A program made the translations under genes and the position numbers. 64,000 nucleotides of DNA from Bacillota bacterium (GTDB taxonomy: Bacteria; Bacillota; Clostridia; Peptostreptococcales; Anaerovoracaceae), in assembly GCA_029101005.1 (NCBI GenBank), contig JAQXQE010000011.1, positions 62,001-126,000 of the forward strand, in the 5' to 3' direction. Shown here piece after piece: positions 26,083-34,586 of this stretch. A model generated the notes under the pieces. It was not told the origin of the DNA. It did not search any database and worked only from the letters and a program-made list of their open reading frames with translations. The stretch's first letter is position 1, and every line of letters begins with the position of its first letter.

Positions 26083-26970
26083 TTATTTCTCCGCCCTCTC
26101 CTTAACGAAGTTCTTGAAAGTCTCCGCAAGTGGTGAGAGTGACACATTCTTCAGGTTGACCATGTAGAAGTCTCTGTTAACCTTGAACTCCTTAATCTCT
26201 GAAATTGTCATCTTGTCTGTTACAACAGAATCAGCGACCTTCTTCGATACTACAGATACTCCAAGTCCGCACTCAACGCTCTTAACGATTGATACGAGGT
26301 CATCGAAGAGTCCCGCCACCTTGAGTTCTGATCTGTCGTAGCCACAGTCCGCAACAGTCTCCTCGAAGGACTTTCTTGTTGCAGATCCATTCTCTCTCCA
26401 GATAAAAGGCATCTCTTTTATCTCCGCAAGGGTTACCGTTGGTCCGAGATTGAACGCCTTAGGCGCTATGAGTACCACCTTGTCTGAGAAGACCTTCGTG
26501 CACTCGAAACCGTTTGATGTTGGCTTGCTTCCGATGAATCCGAGCTCACCTCTTCTGTCTGCGAGGTTCTCTATTACAGACTGAGTATCAGAGAGTGTCA
26601 CATAGTACTGAACATCCCCAATCTCCTTGCTGAACTCCGAGAGCACCTCTGGAAGGAAGGCCACTCCAGGAATAGATGAAGTCTGCAGTTCAAGAGTTCC
26701 GCCCACCTTGTGGGAAGCACCCTCCATCGCCTCAATGGCACGCTCTCTTGCGTTTACCATATCTACGGCGAACTTATAGAAAACCATACCTTGCGGTGTC
26801 AGCTCAATCTTACGACCTTTTCGATCAAGCAGCTTCTCACCAAGCTCTGTCTCCAGATTGCTTACGTGAGTACTGATAGTTGGCTGTGTGAAGAACATCG
26901 CATCAGCCGCCTTGCTGAAACTCTTATACTTTACTACGTTAACGAATGCCTCAATCTGCTTGAAATCCAT
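26083..26970 (-). CDS. LysR-family regulator, selenium-metabolism type
   Basis: 295-residue LysR regulator. The N-terminal helix-turn-helix is MDFKQIEAFVNVVKYKSFSK followed by AADAMFFTQPTISTHVSNLE; the effector domain follows from about 90. The N-terminus closely resembles the clostridial LysR group found beside selD and other selenium genes, and here it faces selD convergently. Its own upstream region holds a CTATA-N9-TATAG box. Target genes are not shown by the sequence; sel genes or selenoproteins are the natural guess. Confidence 0.85.
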   Translation of the reverse strand: MDFKQIEAFVNVVKYKSFSKAADAMFFTQPTISTHVSNLETELGEKLLDRKGRKIELTPQGMVFYKFAVDMVNARERAIEAMEGASHKVGGTLELQTSSIPGVAFLPEVLSEFSKEIGDVQYYVTLSDTQSVIENLADRRGELGFIGSKPTSNGFECTKVFSDKVVLIAPKAFNLGPTVTLAEIKEMPFIWRENGSATRKSFEETVADCGYDRSELKVAGLFDDLVSIVKSVECGLGVSVVSKKVADSVVTDKMTISEIKEFKVNRDFYMVNLKNVSLSPLAETFKNFVKERAEK

Positions 26971-27046
26971 TTGGCTCCCCTGACTAGCTTTGATTCGAGC
27001 GATGTAATTTGCGCTGACAAAGTTGCAAGCGGAAAGAACAAGCTCT

Positions 27047-27067
27047 ACTATAGAATACTTCTATAGT
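27047..27067. promoter_or_regulatory. Candidate LysR box
   Basis: ACTATAGAA-TAC-TTCTATAGT, a perfect 9-bp inverted repeat containing CTATA-N9-TATAG. It is 77 bp upstream of the lysR start and directly after the stop of the ACT-domain gene, so it could also act as a weak hairpin for that transcript. Confidence 0.5.
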
Positions 27068-27070
27068 ATA

Positions 27071-27508
27071 TCAGTCAATACCCAATAATTGAACCCTGGA
27101 GAGCCCTCTCAATTTTTCCAATTCGGAAAGCATCTCGTCGAGATCGTCGGATTCGTCGCCAAGATCGAGTGTTATTACCACATTCGCCTTGCCGTCTACT
27201 GGCGGATTCTGATTAATCGTCCAGACACTATAGCTGTAATTTGAAATAACCCTGAGCACGGCATAGAGCACGCCGACCTCGTGAGTCATCATCATGGAAA
27301 TCATCGCATGTCTGTTATATGCAACTGAACTCATCTCTTTGACGAAATTGCGATATTTGTAATAGGTACTTCTGGATATTCCTACGATGCGCACTGCCTC
27401 GCTGATATCCTTCGCTGTTCCATCATCAAGCATCCTTCTCGCCTCTGCTACCTTCTCACAGTAAGCTGGAAGAATGCACTTGTCTACAACAAGATATTTA
27501 CCGCTCAT
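27071..27508 (-). CDS. ACT-domain protein, PheB/UPF0735 family
   Basis: 145 residues. The N-terminal third contains a helix-turn-helix-like part (DISEAVRIVGISRSTYYKYR, about 38-57) and the C-terminal half is an ACT domain (about 68-140: ISMMMTHEVGVLYAVLRVIS), which binds amino acids. This layout is typical of the UPF0735 proteins next to hom/thr genes in Firmicutes and suggests an amino-acid-sensing regulator. It follows thrC by 9 bp, in the same operon. Direct evidence of DNA binding is lacking for the family as far as I know. Confidence 0.85.
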   Translation of the reverse strand: MSGKYLVVDKCILPAYCEKVAEARRMLDDGTAKDISEAVRIVGISRSTYYKYRNFVKEMSSVAYNRHAMISMMMTHEVGVLYAVLRVISNYSYSVWTINQNPPVDGKANVVITLDLGDESDDLDEMLSELEKLRGLSRVQLLGID

Positions 27509-27517
27509 CGCTACTCC

Positions 27518-28990
27518 TTACTTTGATGCTTTGCCGATAACGTATGCCTTCATATCAGCACACTCGATGACATCCTTGTGGCAAATCTCCTTGCTGAAGA
27601 TATCTGCGAGTGGTCCTGTTACAGGAACGCCAGTAACTGCCTCGAGCTTCTTCATGTTATCCTCATCTGCTACTTCCTCTGTCTCACCGAGAGCATCGAT
27701 TACGGCTCTTGTGAACTTATATGGTGAAGCTGTTGAGAGTGTTACATTTGGAAGTCCTGCAGCTGGGTCGTCTGATGCTCTGAACTCCTCGAATGCGCAC
27801 CAAGCGATTGCTGTGTGTGTGTCCATCAGATACTTGTCCTCGGCGTAGACCTTACCTATTGCCTCAGCACCCTTCTCGTCATCGCAGGCAACTCCTACGA
27901 ATACTTCCTGGATTGCCGCCAGCTCCTCAGCGCTGATCTGGTACTCACCGCACTCAGCAAGAGCCTTCATATACTTCTTGTTATTCTCAAGTCCGCATAC
28001 GTAGTACAGCAGTCTCTCGAGGTTTGAAGAAACGAGAATATCCATTGATGGAGAAGTAGTCTTGAAGAAAGTTCTTCTCTTATCATAGTGTCCAGTCGCG
28101 AGGAACTCTGTGAGTACATCGTTCTTGTTTGAAGCGCAGATCAGCTTCTCAATAGGAAGACCCATCTTGAGAGCAAAATATCCAGCCATAATGTCTCCGA
28201 AGTTACCTGTTGGAACTGTGAAGTTAACCTTGTCACCCAGCTCAATCTCGCCGCTCTCGAGCAAAGCCTTATAAGCAGCGAAGTAGTATACAATCTGTGG
28301 AACAAGTCTTCCGATATTAATAGAATTAGCACTTGAGAGTGATACGCCCTCTGCAGGCTGCGGAATCTCTGTGAAAAGCTTCTTGACGCCGCTCTGCGCG
28401 TCATCGAAGTTACCCTTAACCGCACATACGCAGGTGTTCTTGCCGCTCTGTGTTACCATCTGGAGCTTCTGTGTCTCAGATACTCCGCCGTCAGGATAGA
28501 AAACGATGATGCTTGTGCCAGGTACGTCTGAGAATCCGTGAAGCGCAGCAGAACCTGTATCTCCGCTTGTCGCTGTCAGAATGAGAATCTCATCTGTGAA
28601 ACCTGTCATATCTCTAGCAACTGTCATCAGGTTAGGAAGAGCGGAGAGTGCAACATCCTTGAACGCGCATGTAGGTCCGTGATAGAGCTCCATAACGAAT
28701 CCATCTGCTACCTTAGCCACTGGTGTGATCTCAGGTGCAGTGAACTTGTTCTCATAACTTCTCTCTACGATAGCATCGATTCTCTCCTCACCGTAGTCAG
28801 GGAAGAACTTGTTGAATATCATCTTAGCCATTCCTCTGTAATCCTTAGCGATTACTTCCTTATAATCGAGCTTTAAAGCCTCGAGGTCTTCTGGTACGTA
28901 AAGACCGCCATCAGCAGCGAGTCCGTTGAGGACAGCCTCTGCTGAACTTATTCTGATTGAATCATCTCTTGTGCTAATGTAATTTATCAT
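27518..28990 (-). CDS. thrC: Threonine synthase
   Basis: PLP enzyme converting O-phosphohomoserine to threonine. I use ATG 28990 (MINYISTRDDSIRISSAEAV, 490 residues), because family members begin with NYxSTR; an upstream ATG at 29023 would add 11 unrelated residues, and the Shine-Dalgarno is weak for both. The PLP lysine is in HGPTCAFKDVALS; the phosphate loop is SGDTGSAALHGF. Length fits the longer (class with extended N-domain) enzymes. Operon with the ACT-domain gene; divergent from hom. Confidence 0.95.
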   Translation of the reverse strand: MINYISTRDDSIRISSAEAVLNGLAADGGLYVPEDLEALKLDYKEVIAKDYRGMAKMIFNKFFPDYGEERIDAIVERSYENKFTAPEITPVAKVADGFVMELYHGPTCAFKDVALSALPNLMTVARDMTGFTDEILILTATSGDTGSAALHGFSDVPGTSIIVFYPDGGVSETQKLQMVTQSGKNTCVCAVKGNFDDAQSGVKKLFTEIPQPAEGVSLSSANSINIGRLVPQIVYYFAAYKALLESGEIELGDKVNFTVPTGNFGDIMAGYFALKMGLPIEKLICASNKNDVLTEFLATGHYDKRRTFFKTTSPSMDILVSSNLERLLYYVCGLENNKKYMKALAECGEYQISAEELAAIQEVFVGVACDDEKGAEAIGKVYAEDKYLMDTHTAIAWCAFEEFRASDDPAAGLPNVTLSTASPYKFTRAVIDALGETEEVADEDNMKKLEAVTGVPVTGPLADIFSKEICHKDVIECADMKAYVIGKASK

Positions 28991-29036
28991 CTGAACACCA
29001 TTTTTAACCTTTTTATATTGCATATTTTGTGTTTAT

Positions 29037-29065
29037 ATGATACATTATTCATACAGTAAACACAA
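29037..29065 (-). promoter_or_regulatory. Promoter of thrC
   Basis: Minus strand: TTGTGT (29060-29065), 17-bp spacer, TATCAT (29037-29042). The -35 lies inside the inverted repeat AAACACAAGTGTTT (29058-29071), a possible operator shared with the divergent hom gene. Confidence 0.45.
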
Positions 29066-29143
29066 GTGTTTTTATTTCAAAGACATAAACGCGAGTGCAT
29101 CTCTGCCTCGCAGATTTTATTTTTTAACTTATTGGAGGATAGC

Positions 29144-30301
29144 ATGAAGATAGCAATTATGGGATTCGGCGTCGTTGGAAGCGGTGCATACGAAGTTGCC
29201 AAGCTGGCAGGAGGTATCGAAGTAAAGAGAATCCTCGACCTCAAGGTTCGCCCTGGTTACGAGGATGTAGCAGAGAAGTTCACCACCGAGCTCAGCGATA
29301 TCACCGGCGATACCGAGATCGAACTTGTTATCGAGGCTATGGGAGGCATCGACACACCAAGAGAGTTCGTTCTTGCCTGCCTCAACGCCGGCAAGCATGT
29401 AGTAACTCCTAACAAGAACCTCATCAGCGCTTGCTACAAGGAACTCACAGAGTGCGCAGCAGCTAACGATGTATCCCTCAGATATACACCATCAGCTGGA
29501 GGAGCTATTCCTTGGCTCTTCAACCTCGCAAGAACTAAGCGCTGTGACAATATTACTGAGATCAGAGGAATCGTTAACGGAACAGCGAACTTCATCCTCG
29601 ACGCTATGCACGACAAGGGTGCAGACTTCGCTGAAGTACTCAAGGAAGCTCAGGAGCTCGGATATGCGGAGAGAAATCCATCTGCAGATATCGAGGGAAC
29701 AGATACACTGAGAAAGACAGTAATCTCATCAAACATCGCATACGATGCAGCCATCACTGAGGATCAGGTTCCTTGCTACGGCATCGACACAATCAAGGCC
29801 TGCGACATCGACTGGTTCAAGGCGAACGGCTACACATGCAAGCTGATGATGAAGTCAAAGCGTAACGACGACAGGCTTGCTGTATGCGTAGAGCCTACAC
29901 TTTTCGCTCAGGACAAGCTCGAGGCTAACGTTAAGGCTAATTACAATCTTATCACTCTCGTTGCGGACAATGCTGGCCCTCTCGCCTTCTATGGTCAGGG
30001 AGCAGGAAGCCGTCCAACAGGTCAGTCAGTTATCTCCGACGTTGTAGATATTCGCGATGCAGTTGAGATGAAGGCTCCTTCAAAGGCTGGCGACATCACC
30101 GTAGACAATAGCGAGCTTCGCAAGTACTACATCAGACATGACAGAATGTGCGAGCACATCGAGCCAATGATCGAGAGCTTCGAAGAGAAGGACGGAATCT
30201 TCTTCTGCATCTCCAAGCCAATCGCAGTAAGCGAAATGCACGCTATGGCTCAGCACCGCAAGGAGAAAGGCAGAGAGATGTTCTTCGCCAGCATAGAATA
30301 A
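29144..30301 (+). CDS. hom: Homoserine dehydrogenase
   Basis: Reduces aspartate semialdehyde to homoserine with NAD(P)H. I chose ATG 29144 (behind TTGGAGGAT), which puts the Rossmann motif MKIAIMGFGVVGSGAYEV at the very N-terminus; 385 residues. Catalytic-domain motifs are PSAGGAIPW, GIVNGTANFIL and the block SADIEGTDTLRKTVI. The C-terminus from about 300 is shorter than in enzymes with an ACT domain, so threonine feedback may be absent or act elsewhere. First gene of hom-lysC-asd. Confidence 0.95.
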   Translation: MKIAIMGFGVVGSGAYEVAKLAGGIEVKRILDLKVRPGYEDVAEKFTTELSDITGDTEIELVIEAMGGIDTPREFVLACLNAGKHVVTPNKNLISACYKELTECAAANDVSLRYTPSAGGAIPWLFNLARTKRCDNITEIRGIVNGTANFILDAMHDKGADFAEVLKEAQELGYAERNPSADIEGTDTLRKTVISSNIAYDAAITEDQVPCYGIDTIKACDIDWFKANGYTCKLMMKSKRNDDRLAVCVEPTLFAQDKLEANVKANYNLITLVADNAGPLAFYGQGAGSRPTGQSVISDVVDIRDAVEMKAPSKAGDITVDNSELRKYYIRHDRMCEHIEPMIESFEEKDGIFFCISKPIAVSEMHAMAQHRKEKGREMFFASIE

Positions 30302-30325
30302 GGGAATATAAAGAGGTATTTAGAG

Positions 30326-31648
30326 ATGTTAAAAGTATGTAAGTTTGGCGGTTCTTCCCTCAGTGACGGAAGTCAGTTCGCCAAGGTAAAGGAAATTGTC
30401 GAGGCTGATGCCGACAGAAGAATGGTCATCGTATCCGCTCCCGGCAGACGATTCAGCAAGGACACAAAGGTAACTGACCTGCTCTACCTCTGTCACGCTC
30501 ACCTCAAGTACGACGTTCCCTTCGATAACGTTGTGGATATGATCAAGGAGAGATATCAGGCAATCGTAGATGAGTGCCAGCTCTCAATTGACCTCGATGC
30601 TGAGTTTGAGGATATCTTTGGTGATGTTCGAAAGGGAACAAGACCTGACTATCTCGCTTCAAGAGGTGAATATCTCAACGCGAAGCTCATGGCTGAGTAT
30701 CTCGGCTTCAAGTTCGTTGACGCTACAGAGTGGATGTTCTTCAAGCACGATGGCACTGTCGACTACGAGAAGACAGAAGTGGCTCTGAAGGAGCTCTTCG
30801 ATGTATACGGCAAGGTAGTATCTCCTGGATTCTACGGAATCGCTCCGGGAGATAAGATCAAGGTTTTCTCAAGAGGTGGCTCAGATATCACTGGCGCTAT
30901 CGCCGCTGCTTCACTCGATGCTGACATCTACGAGAACTGGACTGACGTAAGCGGAATCCTGATGGTAGACCCACGCATCGTTGAGAACCCAAGCCCTATC
31001 GCAAGAGTAACTTACGCAGAGCTGAGAGAGCTCTCCTACATGGGAGCAAGCGTACTGCATGAAGATACAGTTTTCCCTGTTCGTAAGAAGGACATTCCTG
31101 TTAACATCAGAAACACTAACGCCCCTTCTGATCCGGGAACAATCATCAGAGAACATTTCGATGAGGAGAGCGCTGAGGAGAACGCACGCTTTATCACTGG
31201 TATCACTGGTAAGAAAGACTTCTCCATCATCACTATTCATAAGGCCAATATGATCAGCAAGGTAAGCATGCTGCGTAAGGTCTTCAATATCTGCGAGAGC
31301 TTCAAGGTTGAAGTTGAGACTATCTCCAACGGTGTTGACTGCTTCTCTCTCGTAGTGCCAAGCGAGTCAATCAACGGCAAGCAGTTCGAGTTCATCTCAC
31401 AGATCAAGGAAGACTGCAAGCTCGAGGATGTAAGCCTCACTGAGGGAATCAGCCTCATCGCCATCGTTGGTAGACAGATGGCTTATAGAACTGGTATCTC
31501 TGGTAAGATCTTTGCGACTCTTGGCGCTAATCACATCAATATCAGAACAATCGAGCAGGGCTCAGATGAGATCTGCATTATGGTCGGCGTATATACAGAG
31601 GATTTCGAGAAAGGAATCCAGGTTCTGTATGACAGTTTCGCCAGATAA
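30326..31648 (+). CDS. lysC: Aspartate kinase
   Basis: First enzyme of the aspartate pathway. 440 residues, monofunctional. The kinase domain opens with VCKFGGSSLSDGSQFAKV and has FSRGGSDITGAIAA; the C-terminal third holds two ACT domains (ITIHKANMISKVSMLRKVF and LIAIVGRQMAYRTGISGKIF) for feedback by an amino acid. It is 24 bp after hom. An extended -10 promoter for the next gene lies at its 3' end. Confidence 0.95.
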   Translation: MLKVCKFGGSSLSDGSQFAKVKEIVEADADRRMVIVSAPGRRFSKDTKVTDLLYLCHAHLKYDVPFDNVVDMIKERYQAIVDECQLSIDLDAEFEDIFGDVRKGTRPDYLASRGEYLNAKLMAEYLGFKFVDATEWMFFKHDGTVDYEKTEVALKELFDVYGKVVSPGFYGIAPGDKIKVFSRGGSDITGAIAAASLDADIYENWTDVSGILMVDPRIVENPSPIARVTYAELRELSYMGASVLHEDTVFPVRKKDIPVNIRNTNAPSDPGTIIREHFDEESAEENARFITGITGKKDFSIITIHKANMISKVSMLRKVFNICESFKVEVETISNGVDCFSLVVPSESINGKQFEFISQIKEDCKLEDVSLTEGISLIAIVGRQMAYRTGISGKIFATLGANHINIRTIEQGSDEICIMVGVYTEDFEKGIQVLYDSFAR

Positions 31649-31650
31649 TC

Positions 31651-31699
31651 TGTTATAATGGAAGGACGGTCCCTATCGACTATTCGATGGTGGCCGTCC
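31651..31699 (+). promoter_or_regulatory. Internal promoter and 5' hairpin upstream of asd
   Basis: Extended -10 TGT-TATAAT (31651-31659) right after the lysC stop. About 5 nt beyond the -10 begins a 36-nt hairpin: GGACGG ... CCGTCC outer stem, ATCGA-CTAT-TCGAT inner stem, middle positions mostly pairing with G-U. The hairpin would be at or near the 5' end of the asd transcript, where such stems stabilise mRNA. No U-tract follows, so it is not a terminator. Confidence 0.5.
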
Positions 31700-31724
31700 A
31701 TAGAAGTATATGAGGAGACTAGAT

Positions 31725-32732
31725 ATGAAGAAATTCAACGTAGGTATTATCGGCGCAACAGGTGCTGTAGGTCAGGAAATGATCAAGATTCTCTCCGAGA
31801 GAGACTTCCCTATCGAGGAGCTCAGACTGCTCGCAAGCGCAAGAAGTGAGGGCAAGGTTCTCAATACTCCTTTTGGCGACATCACAGTTCACGAGACTAA
31901 GGAAGATTCATTCGAGGGACTCGACATCGTGCTCGGAGCTGCTGAGAACGACACAGCTAAGAAGTTCGCTCCAGCTATCACAGCTGCCGGCGCTGTTTTC
32001 GTAGACAACTCAAGTGCTTTCAGACTTGAGGAGAATGTTCCTCTCGTAGTACCTGAGATTAACCCAGAGGATGCTTACAAGCACCAGGGAATCATCGCAA
32101 ACCCGAACTGCTCAACAATCATCACTCTCGTAGCAATCAATGCAATCAACAAGCTGTCAAAGATTGAGTCACTTACTGCTTCAACATATCAGGCAACAAG
32201 TGGTGCAGGTGCAGGCGGCCCTAAGGAGATGTTCGAGCAGTCAAAGCTCATCCTCGAGGGACGCAAGAACGAGATTGAAGCTAAGGTCTTCCAGCACCAG
32301 ATTGCATTCAATCTCATCCCACAGATTGGTGGCTTCGATGAGGTAGGATACTCAAGCGAGGAGATGAAACTTCAGAACGAGGGACGTAAGATTATGCACC
32401 TCCCAGACCTCAAAGTTTCATGCACATGCGTAAGAGTTCCTGTTGAGCGTTCACACGCTATCAGCGCAGTAGTAGTAACAGAGGATTACCTCGATCTCGA
32501 CGATGTTCGCAAGGCAATCGCTGAGGCTCCTGGTGCTAAGCTCTACGATGACCGCGATAACAAGGTATATCCAATGCCAAGTGTAACAAGCGATCAGGAC
32601 ATCGTATTCGTAGGAAGAATCAGAAGAGACCTCGTTCACGAGAACGGCATCAATCTCTGGTGCTGCGGTGACCAGGTGCGCAAGGGCGCAGCTACTAACG
32701 CAATCCAGATTGCTGAGCTTCTGATCAAGTAA
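31725..32732 (+). CDS. asd: Aspartate-semialdehyde dehydrogenase
   Basis: Reduces aspartyl phosphate to the semialdehyde. Start ATG 31725 (MKKFNVGIIGATGAVGQEMI) is preceded by GAGGAG at good spacing; an ATG 15 bp earlier overlaps that site. 335 residues. The NADP loop is GATGAVGQ; the catalytic Cys129 is in IANPNCSTI; the active-site His is in RVPVERSHA. With hom and lysC it supplies threonine, lysine/DAP and methionine precursors. Confidence 0.96.
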   Translation: MKKFNVGIIGATGAVGQEMIKILSERDFPIEELRLLASARSEGKVLNTPFGDITVHETKEDSFEGLDIVLGAAENDTAKKFAPAITAAGAVFVDNSSAFRLEENVPLVVPEINPEDAYKHQGIIANPNCSTIITLVAINAINKLSKIESLTASTYQATSGAGAGGPKEMFEQSKLILEGRKNEIEAKVFQHQIAFNLIPQIGGFDEVGYSSEEMKLQNEGRKIMHLPDLKVSCTCVRVPVERSHAISAVVVTEDYLDLDDVRKAIAEAPGAKLYDDRDNKVYPMPSVTSDQDIVFVGRIRRDLVHENGINLWCCGDQVRKGAATNAIQIAELLIK

Positions 32733-32754
32733 TAATAATCACGAGGTGATTGCA

Positions 32755-33618
32755 ATGGACAGATTTATGAGTGTCACCGATATCAGCATAGATATCGAAT
32801 ACGCCTCGCTATCGACTATTGATGCCACAGCCAAGTATCTCAGAGATCGTGGTATCACAGAGCCAGAGGTCGGTATCGTGCTCGGTTCTGGTCTGAACAG
32901 CTACGCTGACAGACTCAAGAACGCAATCAGAATCAACTATTCAGAGATTCCGGGCTTCATCAGTCCTACAGTCGCTGGTCACTACGGAGAGATCATCTAC
33001 GGAGACCTCGACGGGATAAAAGTCATTGTTCTCGCGGGACGCTTCCACTACTACGAGGGACATAGTATAACACGAGTGGTTTTCCCTTACCGCGTCCTCA
33101 TAAGACTCGGCATCAAGCGTATGATCATCACTAACGCTTCGGGCTGCATCAACCGCAATTTCGAAGCAGGCTCACTGATGCTCATCAGCGATCACATCAA
33201 TCTCACCGGACGCAATCCGCTGATTGGTGCGAACATCCCTGAGCTTGGTCCGCGCTTCCCGGATATGACAGATACATATAACAAGTCTCTCCGCGAGGCA
33301 GTAAAGGCTGAGGCAGCTGCAATCGGCATCGAACTCCACGAAGGAGTCTACGCCGGGCTTACAGGTCCATGCTTCGAGACTCCTGCTGAGATCAGATTCC
33401 TCGCCACAATTGGCGCTGATGCAGTCGGAATGTCGACTGTTCCAGAGGCTATCGTAACTAATCATGCGGGACTTGAAGTAATTGGAATCTCCTGCCTTTC
33501 TAATATGGCAGCAGGAATCATTGAAGACAAAGAGATAACTACAGACGAGGTTGACCAGACTGGCGCAGATGTCGCTGAGACTTTTGCCAAGGTGGTCGAT
33601 ATCGCTGTTAGAATTTAG
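32755..33618 (+). CDS. Purine nucleoside phosphorylase
   Basis: Trimeric-type PNP (PunA/DeoD2 class), cleaving inosine and guanosine with phosphate. ATG 32755 is preferred (GAGGTG six bases before it) over the GTG at 32746; 287 residues. Motifs: GIVLGSGLNSYAD (phosphate loop), GRFHYYEGHS, ITNASGCINR, GPCFETPAEIR and AVGMSTVPEAIV. It follows asd by 22 bp, beginning a nucleotide-salvage stretch that leads to a uracil/xanthine permease. Confidence 0.93.
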   Translation: MDRFMSVTDISIDIEYASLSTIDATAKYLRDRGITEPEVGIVLGSGLNSYADRLKNAIRINYSEIPGFISPTVAGHYGEIIYGDLDGIKVIVLAGRFHYYEGHSITRVVFPYRVLIRLGIKRMIITNASGCINRNFEAGSLMLISDHINLTGRNPLIGANIPELGPRFPDMTDTYNKSLREAVKAEAAAIGIELHEGVYAGLTGPCFETPAEIRFLATIGADAVGMSTVPEAIVTNHAGLEVIGISCLSNMAAGIIEDKEITTDEVDQTGADVAETFAKVVDIAVRI

Positions 33619-33636
33619 AATGGAGATTTACAGAAT

Positions 33637-34212
33637 ATGAGCGACAGAATTACACGTGAGCAGGCTTGGGAGCTTCTCAACAAATACGTCAAGGGTGAGA
33701 ACTACATCCTTCACAGCCTGCAGGTTGAGGCAATTATGAAGGGCCTCGCCAAGAGACTTGCACCAGACGAGGTTGAGTACTGGGGATGCATCGGACTTCT
33801 CCACGATCTCGACGAAGAGACCTGCCCATGGAGAGAGGACCTCTCAACACATGGCCCTACTTCAGCTAGAATCCTCAAGGATGAAGGCTGGGATGACGAG
33901 GTGCTGGCAAATGCCATCATGTCTCACAATCCTATCTGCGGTAAGAGCCCAGAAACTACAGTAGAGTATGCTATTATCGCAGCTGACCCAATGTCAGGTT
34001 TCATCAAGGCAATCGCACAGATCTACCCTGACAAGAAGGTTGCAAGCGTTAAGCACAAGTCAGTTACAAAGCGCTTCAAGGAGGCGAGATTTGCAGCTGG
34101 TGCTAACAGACAGTATATGTCTGAGATTGAGAAGACTGGACTCAGCTTCGACGAGTTCATCGATATCGCTCTTGAGTCGATGTGCGAGGTTGCTGAAGCC
34201 ACAGGACTTTAA
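33637..34212 (+). CDS. HD-domain protein (predicted phosphohydrolase)
   Basis: 191 residues with the HD superfamily metal motif: His26 (YILHSLQVE), His56-Asp57 (GLLHDLDEET) and a distal His/Asp in LANAIMSHNP ... IIAADPMSGF. Close to the uncharacterised HDIG-type hydrolases that often sit with nucleotide genes. Substrate unknown. 18 bp after pnp, 16 bp before the TSCPD gene, so likely one transcript. Confidence 0.85.
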   Translation: MSDRITREQAWELLNKYVKGENYILHSLQVEAIMKGLAKRLAPDEVEYWGCIGLLHDLDEETCPWREDLSTHGPTSARILKDEGWDDEVLANAIMSHNPICGKSPETTVEYAIIAADPMSGFIKAIAQIYPDKKVASVKHKSVTKRFKEARFAAGANRQYMSEIEKTGLSFDEFIDIALESMCEVAEATGL

Positions 34213-34228
34213 GAGGAGGAAATAATAG

Positions 34229-34474
34229 ATGCAGTTCAAACCACAGGGTGTTTGCTCACAGCTCATCGACCTTGAGCTCGACGGCGACACAATCAAGTCA
34301 GTTGCATTCTACGGTGGTTGCAATGGTAACCTCCAGGGAATTGCAGCTCTCGTTCAGGGAATGAAAGCCGAGGATGCTATCAGCAGAATCGAGGGAATCA
34401 AGTGCGGATTCAAGGACACATCATGCCCTGATCAGCTCGCGAAGGCACTCAGAGCAGCGCTCGCAGAGCAGTAA
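34229..34474 (+). CDS. TSCPD-domain protein
   Basis: 81 residues, TIGR03905-like. It contains the name-giving TSCPD at 64-68 and three more cysteines (9, 31, 59), in the same positions as the C-terminal TSCPD module of vitamin B12-dependent ribonucleotide reductase. Standalone copies are common in clostridia and of unknown function; the Cys pattern suggests metal binding or a redox role. AAGAGGAGG precedes the ATG. Last gene before a terminator. Confidence 0.88.
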   Translation: MQFKPQGVCSQLIDLELDGDTIKSVAFYGGCNGNLQGIAALVQGMKAEDAISRIEGIKCGFKDTSCPDQLAKALRAALAEQ

Positions 34475-34493
34475 GAAGTACGACCTCAAAAAA

Positions 34494-34516
34494 GGCGGTA
34501 GCAATACCGTCTTTTA
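34494..34516 (+). terminator. Terminator after the TSCPD gene
   Basis: GGCGGTA / TACCGTC (one G-U) with GCAA loop, then TTTTAT. Confidence 0.7.
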
Positions 34517-34518
34517 TC

Positions 34519-34546
34519 TTGCAATAGATTCTGCAAATCGTATAAT
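34519..34546 (+). promoter_or_regulatory. Promoter of the uracil/xanthine permease
   Basis: TTGCAA (34519-34524), 16-bp spacer, TATAAT (34541-34546); start about 30 bp before the ATG. Confidence 0.65.
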
Positions 34547-34586
34547 TGGTACAGAAATAATTAAATAGACACGGAAGGAGTCAATC

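Noticed and set aside
29066-29143. Upstream start for homoserine dehydrogenase
   Set aside because: The added 26 residues are unlike the family; ATG 29144 has TTGGAGG and starts directly at the Rossmann motif.
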